A stretch of 64,000 nt of DNA from NCBI RefSeq assembly GCF_004912145.1, contig NZ_STGT01000010.1, forward strand, positions 1 through 64,000, in the 5' to 3' direction. Shown here in pieces: positions 50,418 through 60,000 of the stretch (position 1 is its first letter; every line of letters begins with the position of its first letter). Under the pieces are notes generated by a model that saw only the letters and a list, made by a program, of their open reading frames with translations, ran no database searches and was not told the origin of the DNA. This DNA is from Peteryoungia rhizophila (GTDB taxonomy: Bacteria; Pseudomonadota; Alphaproteobacteria; Rhizobiales; Rhizobiaceae). Made by a program: the position numbers and the translations under genes.

Positions 50418-50648
50418 TCAGCGTCCGGCGAGAAGAGGACTGCCGAAATTCGATGCCTTGGGGCGGGCGGCACTTGCCTTCATGGCATCGCCCCGTTCGA
50501 GCAACGTGATCTGCTCCTTCAAATGCAGCCTTATCTTCTTCAAGGCGCGGACCCTTATGCCGTCCGGTTGCGGACGACGCTGTTCCTCATCGATCTTTGC
50601 GGCGACGATCGAGTGACGGGCTCTAAGGGCTTTCAACAGTTGCTTCAT
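50418..50648 (-). CDS. YdcH/DUF465 family small helical protein
   Basis: A 76-residue basic, helical protein starting MKQLLKALRARHSIVAAKIDEEQ. The pattern of a helix with H at about residue 12, then a Pro-rich turn (RRPQPDG) and a second helix (ALKKIRLHLKEQITLLE), is DUF465. The function is unknown. GAGGAGATCGC before the ATG supports the start. It is divergent from the OxyR-like regulator, about 100 bases away, so the two may share control. Confidence 0.78.
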   Translation of the reverse strand: MKQLLKALRARHSIVAAKIDEEQRRPQPDGIRVRALKKIRLHLKEQITLLERGDAMKASAARPKASNFGSPLLAGR

Positions 50649-50721
50649 GGCGATCTCCTCTCGTGCCCTACGAATATGAAGCGTGCCGATTGATTATTCC
50701 AATTCATAGATTGTATAAATC

Positions 50722-50740
50722 TCATAGTTATTCTCTATGA
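50722..50740. promoter_or_regulatory. ATAG-N7-CTAT palindrome before the OxyR-like gene
   Basis: TCATAG and CTATGA flank seven bases, ending eight bases before the ATG. ATAG-N7-CTAT is the half-operator of OxyR and fits the LysR T-N11-A rule, so it is a likely autoregulatory site. A further ATAG lies at 50706. Confidence 0.55.
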
Positions 50741-50747
50741 GGTAGGG

Positions 50748-51674
50748 ATGCCATTTCGCCCCAGTCATCGTCAGTTGGAGTATCTCGTCACACTCGGTGA
50801 GACCGGGCACTTCGGCGAGGCAGCGAAGCGTTGTAACGTCTCTCAACCGACACTCTCCGTGCAGGTCGCTCTTCTCGAGAAGCAGCTCGGGGTGACGCTC
50901 ATGGACCGGATGCCTGGACACGTGGTCCCTACGCCGGTAGGTGCTGAAATCATCAAGGCGGCGAAGGTCATCCTCAATGGGCTCGACGAGGTCCGGGCAC
51001 TTGCAACAGGTTCAAAGGGCAATCTGGGAGGTGCGATCCGCCTTGGGGTCGCGCCCTCGTTCGGGCCCTATTTCCTGCCCTATCTCCTGCCTCCGCTTCA
51101 TCGGCAGTATCCGGAACTCAAGCTCTACATACGCGAAGACCGGCCGCGACAGCTGGAGAAGGCCGTGCTCCAGGGAGAGACGGATTGTGGACTGGGGCCG
51201 TTGCCTTCGGTCGACGACGGCTTCGTGTCGCAACAAATCTGCCGGGAACGAATATTCCTCGGCGTGCCCAAGGCGCATCGACTGGCGGCATTCGACAGCA
51301 TTCCAACAGAAGGCCTAAAGGGCGAGCGGCTTCTCACTCTGGGAGCGGGGCACCGCCTCATGGACGAGGTGCGGCGCCTGGCCGATGTGTCGGGAGCGAC
51401 TCTTGCAGAGGAATATGAAGGGTCGAGCCTCGATGCGATCCGTCAGATGGTTTCGATCGAGATGGGGCTGTCCCTCTTTCCCGAACTCTACGTCCGGTCA
51501 GAATTCGGCAAGGAGGATGGCATCAAGCTGCTGACGATCGAAGGTTGGCAGGGTGTCCGGGACATCGGATTCTTCTGGCGGCAGTCCTCGGCGCGCGGAA
51601 ACCATTTCGAGGCACTGGCAGGTCTCGGACGCGCCGTGGCGGATCGGATCTTCTCGTCGGACCAGATCAAATGA
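50748..51674 (+). CDS. OxyR-like LysR regulator without the redox cysteines
   Basis: A 308-residue LysR-type regulator of the OxyR branch. The winged helix (HFGEAAKRCNVSQPTLSVQV) and an effector domain with GVAPSFGPYFLPYLLP are present. In E. coli OxyR, the segment G-H-C199-L-R-D ... C208 holds the peroxide-sensing pair; here it reads GHRLMDEVRR, with R203 and A212 at those places. Cysteines elsewhere (C29, C147, C165) do not match. It therefore probably senses a ligand rather than peroxide. It converges on gabD and is divergent from the YdcH-like gene. Confidence 0.85.
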   Translation: MPFRPSHRQLEYLVTLGETGHFGEAAKRCNVSQPTLSVQVALLEKQLGVTLMDRMPGHVVPTPVGAEIIKAAKVILNGLDEVRALATGSKGNLGGAIRLGVAPSFGPYFLPYLLPPLHRQYPELKLYIREDRPRQLEKAVLQGETDCGLGPLPSVDDGFVSQQICRERIFLGVPKAHRLAAFDSIPTEGLKGERLLTLGAGHRLMDEVRRLADVSGATLAEEYEGSSLDAIRQMVSIEMGLSLFPELYVRSEFGKEDGIKLLTIEGWQGVRDIGFFWRQSSARGNHFEALAGLGRAVADRIFSSDQIK

Positions 51675-51699
51675 AGATCCCCGGCGAGGCCGGGGATCT
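51675..51699. terminator. Hairpin between convergent regulator and gabD
   Basis: AGATCCCCGG and its complement form a 10-bp stem with a 5-base loop immediately after the regulator's stop and just past the gabD stop on the other strand. T-runs are weak on both sides. Confidence 0.55.
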
Positions 51700-51708
51700 C
51701 GAATGCGA

Positions 51709-53193
51709 TCAGGCGATGCCTCCGAGGCAGATGTACTTGATCTCGGTATAGTCATCGATGCCGTATTTCGAGCCTTCGCGGCCGAGGCCGGACTGCTTGA
51801 TGCCACCGAAGGGTGCGACTTCCGTCGAGATGAGGCCGGTATTGACGCCAACCATGCCGTATTCGAGGGCTTCCGCGACCCGGAAGATCTTGGCGATGTC
51901 CTTCGAGTAGAAGTAGGAGGCAAGGCCGAATTCGGTGGCATTTGCGAGCTCGACCACTTCGTCTTCGGTCTCGAACTTGAAGAGCGGTGCAACCGGACCA
52001 AAGGTCTCTTCGGTGGCGACCTTCATATCGGTGGTCACACCGGTGAGGATCGTCGGCTCGAAGAAGAGTTCGCCAGCCGAGGACGGCTTGCCGCCGAGGG
52101 CGACCTTGGCACCCTTGGAGACGGCATCGGCGACGTGTTCCTTGACCTTGTCGACCGCCTTGGCATCGATCAGCGGGCCGGTCGTCACACCTTCGGCAAA
52201 ACCGTTGCCGACCTTCAACTGCCCGACCTTTTCCGCGAGCTTCTTGGCGAAGGCGTCGTAGATGCCGGACTGGACATAGAGACGGTTGGCGCAGACGCAG
52301 GTCTGGCCGGCATTGCGATACTTGGAGATCATCGCACCTTCGACCGCGGCATCCAGATCCGCATCGTCGAAGACGATGAAGGGCGCGTTGCCGCCGAGTT
52401 CGAGGCCGAGCTTCATGATCTGGTCGGCACCCTGGCGCATCAGGATGCGGCCGACATTGGTCGAGCCGGTGAAGGTCAGCTTGCGGACCTTGTCATTGGC
52501 GCAGAATTCCTGGCCGACCATGGCTGCATCAGTCGAGGTCAGTACCGAGAACAGACCGGCAGGCAGGCCAGCGCGCTCGGCAAGGATGGCGAGTGCCAGT
52601 GCCGAGAGCGGTGTCTGGGCTGCGGGCTTCGACACCATGGCGCAGCCGACGGCGAGAGCCGGTGCTACCTTCCGGGCGAGCATGGCATTGGGGAAGTTCC
52701 AAGGCGTGATGGCACCGACGACGCCAACCGGCTGCTTGATGACCATGATCCGCTTGTCAGCCTGATGGCCGGGGATCGTGTCGCCATAAACGCGCTTGGC
52801 TTCCTCGGCGAACCACTCGACGTAGGATGCACCATAAAGGATTTCGCCGCGGGCTTCGGCCCAGGGCTTGCCCATTTCCATCGTGAGAATGGTTGCGAGA
52901 TCGTCGGCGTTTGCGACCATGAGGTCGTTCCACTTGCGCAAGATCGCGGCGCGCTCCTTGCCGGTCTTCTTCGCCCAGGCCTTCTGCGCCGCGTGCGCTG
53001 CGTCGATCGCCTTGGTGACTTCCGCCTTGTTCAGGTCAGGAAGCACGGCAATCACGTCGCCCGTTGCCGGATTGGAGACCTCGAAGGTCTTGCCAGACTG
53101 GCTTGCGGCCAGCCAGTCATTGCCGACAAGCGACTTGTCCGTCGCCAGTGTAGGGTCCTTGAGCTTGTCGGTCAGAGTGTTCGAAATAGTCAT
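51709..53193 (-). CDS. gabD: Succinate-semialdehyde dehydrogenase (NADP-type), GabD/DavD family
   Basis: A 494-residue aldehyde dehydrogenase. It has the nucleotide-site ITPWNFPNAMLARK, the base in LELGGNAPFIVFDDAD and the catalytic cysteine in NAGQTCVCANR; the CVC pair after QT is typical of GabD. It oxidises succinate semialdehyde to succinate. Close relatives also oxidise glutarate semialdehyde from 5-aminovalerate. It begins three bases after the gabT stop, so the two are one operon. Confidence 0.92.
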   Translation of the reverse strand: MTISNTLTDKLKDPTLATDKSLVGNDWLAASQSGKTFEVSNPATGDVIAVLPDLNKAEVTKAIDAAHAAQKAWAKKTGKERAAILRKWNDLMVANADDLATILTMEMGKPWAEARGEILYGASYVEWFAEEAKRVYGDTIPGHQADKRIMVIKQPVGVVGAITPWNFPNAMLARKVAPALAVGCAMVSKPAAQTPLSALALAILAERAGLPAGLFSVLTSTDAAMVGQEFCANDKVRKLTFTGSTNVGRILMRQGADQIMKLGLELGGNAPFIVFDDADLDAAVEGAMISKYRNAGQTCVCANRLYVQSGIYDAFAKKLAEKVGQLKVGNGFAEGVTTGPLIDAKAVDKVKEHVADAVSKGAKVALGGKPSSAGELFFEPTILTGVTTDMKVATEETFGPVAPLFKFETEDEVVELANATEFGLASYFYSKDIAKIFRVAEALEYGMVGVNTGLISTEVAPFGGIKQSGLGREGSKYGIDDYTEIKYICLGGIA

Positions 53194-53196
53194 GCC

Positions 53197-54477
53197 TCAG
53201 GCTCCTGCTGCAACTTCACGGATCGAGGCTTCGATCAGATCAAGCGCCTCGTTGAAGACCTCGTCCTGAATGGTGATTGGGGCGAGGAAGCGAATGACGT
53301 TGCTGTAGACGCCGCAGGTCAGAAGGATCAGGCCCTTGTCCAGCGCTTTCAGACGCACCGCATTGGTGAAATCCGCATTCGGCTTGTCGGTTCCCGGCAC
53401 CTTGAATTCGACGGCATTCATGAAGCCGAGGCCGCGGATGTCCATGATCTGGGGAATGTCCGACCGTAGGCTTTCGAGGCGCTGCTTGAGGCGGTTGCCG
53501 AGCTGGTTGGCGCGGTCGCAGAGCTGTTCTTCCTCGATCACGTCAAGGACGGCATGGGCGGCAGCGATCGCCAGCGGGTTGCCGGCATAGGTGCCGCCAA
53601 GGCCGCCGGGGCCGGGGGCGTCCATCAATTCGGCGCGGCCGGTGACGGCGGAGAGCGGGAAGCCGCCGGCGAGGCTCTTTGCCATCGTCGTCAGGTCCGG
53701 CACCGCGTCATAGTGCTCCATGGCGAAGAGCTTGCCGGTGCGGGCGAAGCCGGTCTGGACTTCGTCGGCGACGAGCAGGATGCCATGTTCATCGCAGATC
53801 TCGCGGAGCGCCTTCATCAGCGGACGCGGCACGTCGTAAAAGCCACCCTCGCCCTGAACGGGCTCAAGAATGATCGCTGCAACGCGCTTCGGGTCAACAT
53901 CGGCCTTGAACAGCTTGTCGAGTACGTCGAGCGAGGTTTCGACGTCGATGCCGTGCATTTCGAGCGGGAAGGGAACGTGGAAGACGTCGCCCATCATCGG
54001 GCCGAAGCCGACCTTGTAGGGCACGACTTTGCCGGTCAGCGCCATGCCGAGGAAGGTACGGCCGTGGAAGCCGCCGGTGAAGGCGATGACGGCGGAGCGG
54101 CCGGTGGCGCAGCGGGCGATCTTGATGGCGTTCTCGACTGCTTCGGCGCCGGTCGTCGCGAAGATCGTTTTCTTCTCGAAGTTGCCGGGCACGATCTTGT
54201 TCAGGCGTTCGGCGAGCGCGACGTAATTCTCGTAAGGTACGACCTGGTGGCAGGTGTGGGTGAAGCGGTCGAGCTGTGCCTTTACGGCTTCAACGACCTT
54301 CGGATGGCGATGACCGGTGTTGAGAACGGCAATGCCGCCGGCAAAATCGATGTAGCGATTGCCCTCGACATCCCAGATCTCCGAATTCTCGGCCTTGTCG
54401 GCGTAGATCTGCGTGGTCATGCCGACGCCGCGGGAAATGGCGTCATTCTTGCGAGCTGAGATTTCGGCGTTCTTCAT
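53197..54477 (-). CDS. gabT: 4-aminobutyrate aminotransferase, GabT/DavT family
   Basis: A 426-residue class III PLP aminotransferase. Conserved parts are IDFAGGIAVLNTGHRHP near the N-terminus, TGAEAVENAIKIAR, GFHGRT, the cofactor aspartate in VADEVQTGFARTG and the Schiff-base lysine in MAKSLAGGFPLS. It transfers the amino group of GABA to 2-oxoglutarate; 5-aminovalerate is a known alternative substrate in the family. The start at MKNAEIS was preferred to a TTG six codons upstream. The regulator gene lies divergent at 147 bases. Confidence 0.92.
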   Translation of the reverse strand: MKNAEISARKNDAISRGVGMTTQIYADKAENSEIWDVEGNRYIDFAGGIAVLNTGHRHPKVVEAVKAQLDRFTHTCHQVVPYENYVALAERLNKIVPGNFEKKTIFATTGAEAVENAIKIARCATGRSAVIAFTGGFHGRTFLGMALTGKVVPYKVGFGPMMGDVFHVPFPLEMHGIDVETSLDVLDKLFKADVDPKRVAAIILEPVQGEGGFYDVPRPLMKALREICDEHGILLVADEVQTGFARTGKLFAMEHYDAVPDLTTMAKSLAGGFPLSAVTGRAELMDAPGPGGLGGTYAGNPLAIAAAHAVLDVIEEEQLCDRANQLGNRLKQRLESLRSDIPQIMDIRGLGFMNAVEFKVPGTDKPNADFTNAVRLKALDKGLILLTCGVYSNVIRFLAPITIQDEVFNEALDLIEASIREVAAGA

Positions 54478-54546
54478 CGTTTTCGTCCTGTGCAAAGGGT
54501 TGCCAGTGGCATCGTTTCGGTCGTTGATCGCGCAGTTATATATTTC

Positions 54547-54563
54547 CTACATTTTTTCTGTAG
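54547..54563. promoter_or_regulatory. Candidate operator between gabT and its regulator
   Basis: CTACA and TGTAG flank seven bases in an AT-rich part of the 146-base divergent region. A MerR-type dyad between promoter elements is a reasonable reading. Confidence 0.45.
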
Positions 54564-54623
54564 ACTTGCAATATGCCTTGTCGGCATTATCACCCGTGAC
54601 TGCGACATTTCCTTGGGGGCAGC

Positions 54624-55442
54624 GTGGACGAGATCCGGTTCAAGATAGCAGAGGCTGCTCGAATGGCAGGGGTTTCGCCCTCGACCTTGCGTCTATGGGA
54701 AAGCCAGGATCTGATACAGCCGATCAGGACGCCAACGGGGCAGCGGGTCTATGATCGCAGCCTGGTCGACAGGCTGAAGCAGATCGCCTGGCTCCGGAGC
54801 GAGAAGGGGCTGAACCCGGCCGCTATACGCGAGACGCTGCGCGGGCTTCCCGCGGATGCCGACGAAGACGGATCGGAGAACGAGGACGATGCCTCGGACA
54901 TTCGCCCGGGCACGCGTATGCGGCGGCTACGACGAGAGGCGGGAAAGACATTGGAGAATGTCGCGCAGGCGACAGGTGTCTCGGTCTCGCAGCTTTCGAC
55001 CTTCGAGCGGACGTCCCAAGGTTTATCCTTCACCGCCCTGCATGAGGTGGCGCGCCACCTGGGCACGACACTCGCCTCGCTCAGCGGACAGGAAGAGGGA
55101 CAGGGGGGAGAATCCCTGATCCGCGACGGTAGATGGGCCTCTTGGCCGACTACGTCGTCCGGCGTCGCGGTGCAGGTTCTGGCGGAGGGGCGCAACCTGA
55201 TGGAGTGCAACCGTTTCCAGCTCGCGCCCGGTGCATCGAGCGAAGGCGCCTACCAGCACGAGGGTGAGGAGTTCATTCACATGCTCTCGGGTAGCCTCGA
55301 GATCATCCTCGACGGCGACAAGTTCTTCGAACTGAATGCCGGTGACAGCTTTTATTTCGAAAGTCGCAGGCCACATTCGTGGCGCAACATTTCGAGCGGT
55401 GAAACCGTGCTCATCTGGATCAACACGCCTGCCACCTTCTGA
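54624..55442 (+). CDS. MerR-HTH / XRE-HTH / cupin regulator of the gab operon
   Basis: A 272-residue regulator with three modules. A MerR-type winged helix (about 5-75; AEAARMAGVSPSTLRLWESQDLI) is followed by an acidic linker, an XRE-type HTH (about 96-152; TLENVAQATGVSVSQLSTFE) and a cupin domain (about 195-268; GEEFIHMLSGSLEIILDGD). Two DNA-binding domains in one chain are unusual; XRE-cupin is common. It is divergent from gabT and probably controls it, perhaps sensing a GABA- or amino-acid-derived ligand through the cupin. Translation starts at GTG with a GGGGG tract upstream. Confidence 0.85.
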   Translation: MDEIRFKIAEAARMAGVSPSTLRLWESQDLIQPIRTPTGQRVYDRSLVDRLKQIAWLRSEKGLNPAAIRETLRGLPADADEDGSENEDDASDIRPGTRMRRLRREAGKTLENVAQATGVSVSQLSTFERTSQGLSFTALHEVARHLGTTLASLSGQEEGQGGESLIRDGRWASWPTTSSGVAVQVLAEGRNLMECNRFQLAPGASSEGAYQHEGEEFIHMLSGSLEIILDGDKFFELNAGDSFYFESRRPHSWRNISSGETVLIWINTPATF

Positions 55443-55456
55443 GATGTTGACAAAGA

Positions 55457-55489
55457 AAAACCCGGCAACCGTTTCAGGTGCCGGGTTTT
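55457..55489. terminator. Bidirectional rho-independent terminator
   Basis: AAAACCCGGCA and TGCCGGGTTTT form an 11-bp stem between the convergent regulator and outer-membrane-factor genes, with A/T tracts on both sides. Confidence 0.88.
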
Positions 55490-55508
55490 GTGTGTCTGTG
55501 TTGCGAGC

Positions 55509-56933
55509 TCAGTTGCTGGCGACCACGGTCTTTACGCCGTCCCAGGCATAGCCGCCGCCGATGGCGACGTTGAGCGAGACGTAGCCGTTCGCCAGCTGCT
55601 GGACAGCCTGAGCAAGGTTCGCCTGGGCGCTCGCGACGTTGCGCTGGGCATCGAGGACGTCGAGCAGCGAGGAGGCACCGTCACGATAGCTTGCCGTGGC
55701 AAGCGACAGGGCTTCTTCGTAGGAACGGACCGTGGCGGTCAGGGCCGAAACGGTCTGACGGGTCCGGCTGACGGAAACGAGCGCGTTTTCGACTTCGGAG
55801 ACTGCGCTCAGGACGGTCTGCTTCCAGGCGAGATACGATTCGCGGGCTGCAGCTTCGCGAGCCTTGATGTTGGCGCGGCGAGCGCCGGCATCGAAGATCG
55901 GCAGATCCAGGCTCGGACCAAAGCCCCAGGAGGTTGCCTTGCCGCTGGCAAGCGACGTCGCAACGAGGGTCGGCGAGATCGAGCCGCTGAGCGAGATCGA
56001 CGGGTAGAGGGCGGCTTCTGCAACGCCGATCTCTGCCGTGGCAGCCGCAAGATTGCGTTCTGCCGCGCGAATATCGGGGCGGTTACGGATCAGATCGGCA
56101 GGAACGCCGGCGTTGACGCCGCGGCGTGCGTAAGGCTGGGCTGCACCCTTCTGCAGGTCGGCGAGGAGGGTCGTCGCCGGCAGACCGAGCAGGAGCGAGA
56201 TGCGGTGAACCGACTGGCGGAACGAGATCTCGAGGCCTGGGATTTCTGCAAGCGTCGAATTGACCAGACCTTCGGACTGGACGACGTCCAGTCTGGAGGC
56301 TGCGCCGGCTTCGAGCTGCAGGCGGGTGAGTTCAAGCGTTTCACGGCGCGAGCCGAGGTTCTTGCGGGCAATCGCGATGCGTTCCTGATAGTAGCGCGCA
56401 TCGACATAGGCCGTCACGACGCTGGACAGGAAGGTCAGGCGGGCTACATCGGCGCTGGCATAGGCAGAATCGAGCGATGCCTTGGCGCTTTCCTTCGAAC
56501 GGCGATATTGGCCGAAGAGATCAATGAGCCATGACACGCTTGCCGTGCCTGTCGATGTATTGGTGGTATCGCTGTCGCGGCTCGCCAGCGCACCGCTGCC
56601 ATTGGTCTTGGAGACCTGATGATCAGCGCCGACATTGAGCTGCGGAAAGGCGGCGGAATCGGCCGACTCGAAATTCGCTTCGGCAGATGTGATGCGTTCT
56701 ATCGCCTGCAGGACATCGAGGTTCTGGGCGAGGCCGGTTTCAACGAGACCGTTCAGACGGCGGTCGTTGAATGCGGTCCACCACGGAACCAGCGTTACGT
56801 CCGTAGACGCTCGGACGCTGCCTTCGGAAAACTTGACGGGGAGGGCGGTCTGAGGCGCCTCATGTTCTGGACCGACGACGCAGCCGGATAGGAGAAGCAA
56901 AGCGAGTGGTGCGGCAGCACGAATCTTGAGCAT
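55509..56933 (-). CDS. RND efflux outer-membrane lipoprotein, NodT/OprM family
   Basis: A 474-residue outer-membrane factor. A lipoprotein signal ends at LSGC with C18. Two OEP repeats follow, with long coiled-coil helices and the family's GLPATTLLADL and IRNRPDIRAAERNLAAATAEIGVAEAALYPSISLSG. It forms the trimeric exit duct of the pump encoded by the two preceding genes. The start at MLKIRAAA has AGGAACAC upstream. It follows the RND gene after 129 bases on the same strand. Confidence 0.92.
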   Translation of the reverse strand: MLKIRAAAPLALLLLSGCVVGPEHEAPQTALPVKFSEGSVRASTDVTLVPWWTAFNDRRLNGLVETGLAQNLDVLQAIERITSAEANFESADSAAFPQLNVGADHQVSKTNGSGALASRDSDTTNTSTGTASVSWLIDLFGQYRRSKESAKASLDSAYASADVARLTFLSSVVTAYVDARYYQERIAIARKNLGSRRETLELTRLQLEAGAASRLDVVQSEGLVNSTLAEIPGLEISFRQSVHRISLLLGLPATTLLADLQKGAAQPYARRGVNAGVPADLIRNRPDIRAAERNLAAATAEIGVAEAALYPSISLSGSISPTLVATSLASGKATSWGFGPSLDLPIFDAGARRANIKAREAAARESYLAWKQTVLSAVSEVENALVSVSRTRQTVSALTATVRSYEEALSLATASYRDGASSLLDVLDAQRNVASAQANLAQAVQQLANGYVSLNVAIGGGYAWDGVKTVVASN

Positions 56934-57062
56934 CACGTGTTCCTGTATAAGTCCCCCGGTCTTGCTACGACGAGGTGTTGAAATACCCCGAGCCAACGAC
57001 CGACATACACACGCAGGCTACCGCAGCACCCTACGCAATAGTTGGTTAAGATAGTTTGTCAA

Positions 57063-60000
57063 TCATTGCTGCGACAGCTGATCTTTCGGTCTAGCACCAC
57101 CGAAGATCTGCCTGATTACAACGAAGAACGATGGAACGAAGAAAATTCCGAGCGCGGTGGCGGTGAACATTCCGCCAAGTACGCCAATACCAATGGAATT
57201 TTGCGCTGCAGAACCCGCACCGGTGGCTATTGCCAGCGGAACGACCCCGAGGATAAAGGCCAAAGACGTCATGATGATCGGACGAAGGCGCAATTTTGCG
57301 GCTTCGAGTGTTGCATCAATGACACTCAATCCGGCCGCCTGGCGATCCTTGGCGAACTCGACGATCAGAATCGCGTTCTTCGCCGCGAGGCCGATCGTCG
57401 TCAGCAATCCGACCTTGAAATAGACGTCGTTGGACTGACCGAAGACAGTGGCTGCAGCAACAGCGCCCAGGACCCCGACAGGAACCGCCATGATGACGGA
57501 GAAGGGGATCGACCAGCTCTCATAGAGTGCCGCGAGGCACAGAAAGACGATGAGGACCGACAGGGCGTAGAGGAGGGGAGCCTGAGAGCCGGACAGGCGT
57601 TCCTGGTAGGAGATGCCCTGCCAGGCGACCGTGTAGCCACCATCGAGATTTGCGGTCAGCTCTTCCATGGTGTCCATTGCGGTACCAGAACTGACACCGG
57701 CGCCGGCTGCACCTTCCATGGAGATCGCCCCCACGCCGTTGTAACGACTCAGTGTCGGCGCACCGCTGATCCACTCCGTCTTGACGAAGGACGAGAAGGG
57801 AACCATCTCGCCGTTCGCATTGCGGGCGTGCCAGTCGTTGATCGCCGTTTCCTGCATCCGGTACGGCGCGTCACCCTGGACATAGACCGGCTTCAACTCG
57901 CCGTTCAGCGTGAAGTCGTTTACGTCGCGGCCGGCAAAAATGATCGACAACATGCTGTTGACGGTCGCGATGTCGAGACCCATGGCGCCCATTTTTTCCT
58001 GATCGAGCAGGAATTTCAGCTGGGTTTCCGCCGGCGGGTTGTTCGAGCGTAGCGAGCTGACACTGGCATTCTGGCTGCCGGCCTGCATCAACTGCTGCGA
58101 GGCTGCCGTCAGGGCTTCGGTGCCTCGCTTGCCGCTGTCGACGAGATACATCGAGAAGCCGCTGGAAGTGCCGAGGCCCGGGATCGCCGGCGGCTGTAGC
58201 GGGAATACCTGCGCGTCGCGCAGGGTGAAGAAATAGCCCATGGCGCGTTGGACGACGGCTGCTGCCCCGAGTTGTGGGTCCGTACGCAGCTCGAAGTCCT
58301 TCAACTTGGCGAAGACGAGGGCGTAGTTCTGGCCGGCACCGACAAAGGAGAAACCCGACACCGAGAAAACGTCCTGGATCGCATCCTTTTCCTTGTCGAG
58401 ATAGTAGTCCTCGATCTTCGTGATGATCTCTTCCGTGCGTGTCACGGTTGCGCCATTCGGCAATTGAACGATGGTCATCAGCACGCCCTGGTCTTCCTGT
58501 GGCAGGAAGGACGAAGGGAGGCGCAGGAAGAGCCAGCTCATTCCGCCGATCACGACAGCGAACATCAGCATGACCCGCATCGGACGCTTCAACAGGTAGC
58601 CGATGGAGGATACATATCCGCCGGTTGCGCGGTCGAAGTTGCGGTTGAACCAGGCGCCAGGTCCGCGCTTCGGCTTATGATGATCGACAGGCTTCAGCAT
58701 CGTGGCGCAGAGCGCCGGCGTCAGGACGATGGCGACCACGGCCGACAGGAGCATTGCGGATACGATTGTCACGGAGAACTGGCGATAGATGATGCCGGTC
58801 GAGCCGCCGAAGAAAGCCATCGGAATGAAAACGGCCGTCAGCACGAGAGCGATGCCGACGATAGCGCCGGTGATTTCCCCCATGGACTTTTGTGTGGCCT
58901 CGAGAGGCGATAGTCCCTCTTCGGTCATGATGCGCTCGACGTTTTCGACCACGACGATCGCATCGTCGACGAGCAGGCCGATGGCGAGAACCATGGCGAA
59001 CATCGTCAGCGTGTTGATCGAGTATCCGGTCATCGCAAGAATGCCGAAGGTGCCGAGCAATACGACCGGTACGGCGATCATCGGGATGATGGTTGCGCGC
59101 AGGTTCTGCAAGAAGACGAGGAGCACCACGAAGACGAGCACGATCGCTTCGATCAGGGTGTGTACGACCTTTTCGATCGACAGCTCGACGAACGGCGTCG
59201 TGTCGTAGGGATAGGTGATCACCACGTTTTCGGGCAGCGACGAGGCGATGCCGTCAAGCTGGGACTTCACGCGCTCGGCAGTGTCGAGTGCGTTCGCTCC
59301 GGTCGCGAGATTGACCGCGAAGCCCGTCGCCGGGTTTCTGTTCGAGCGGGTTTTCGTGCCGTAGCTTTCCTGGCCAATCTCGATGCGGGCAACGTCGCTC
59401 AGGCGAACGGTTGCACCATCGGTCTCGGTCTTCAGGATGATCGCCTCAAAGTCAGACACCGACTGCAGCTGGCTCTGAGCCGTGACGGTGACTGTCAGTT
59501 GCTGGCCTTCCGGAGCCGGCTGGCTGCCGAGGGCGCCAACGGAAACCTGGGTGTTCTGTGCCTGGATCGCCGAAGTCACGTCGGTCGGCGTAAGTTGGAA
59601 CTTGTTGAGCTTGTAAGGGTCTAGCCAAACGCGCATGGCGTAGCCCGTGCCGAAGACCTCGATGCTGCCGACGCCTTCCAGGCGCTTGATCTGGTCTTCG
59701 ATTTGGGACGAGAAGATGTCGCCGAGTTCGACATTGCTGCGTGCGCCGTCTGTCGAGACGAGCGCGCCGACGAGCAGGATGCTCGATGTGGAGCGTGTGA
59801 CGGAGATTCCGGCGCTCTGAACCGTATCGGGCAGTTGCGACTGGACCAATTGCAGCTTGTTCTGCACCTGGACCTGCGCAATTTCCGGATCGATCGAATT
59901 GCCGAAGGTCAACGAAACGCTGGCCGAGCCGGTGCTGGACGAGGAAGTCATATAGGTGAGATCATCGAGGCCGGTCATGCCATCCTCGATGATCGAGGTG

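Noticed and set aside
51553-53469. 638-residue open frame on the plus strand opposite gabD
   Set aside because: It is antisense to a clear aldehyde dehydrogenase, with the low-complexity D/G/R/A composition of a shadow frame in high-GC DNA. The same applies to long frames at 9472-10938, 28950-30665, 46985-48247 and 12700-13203.
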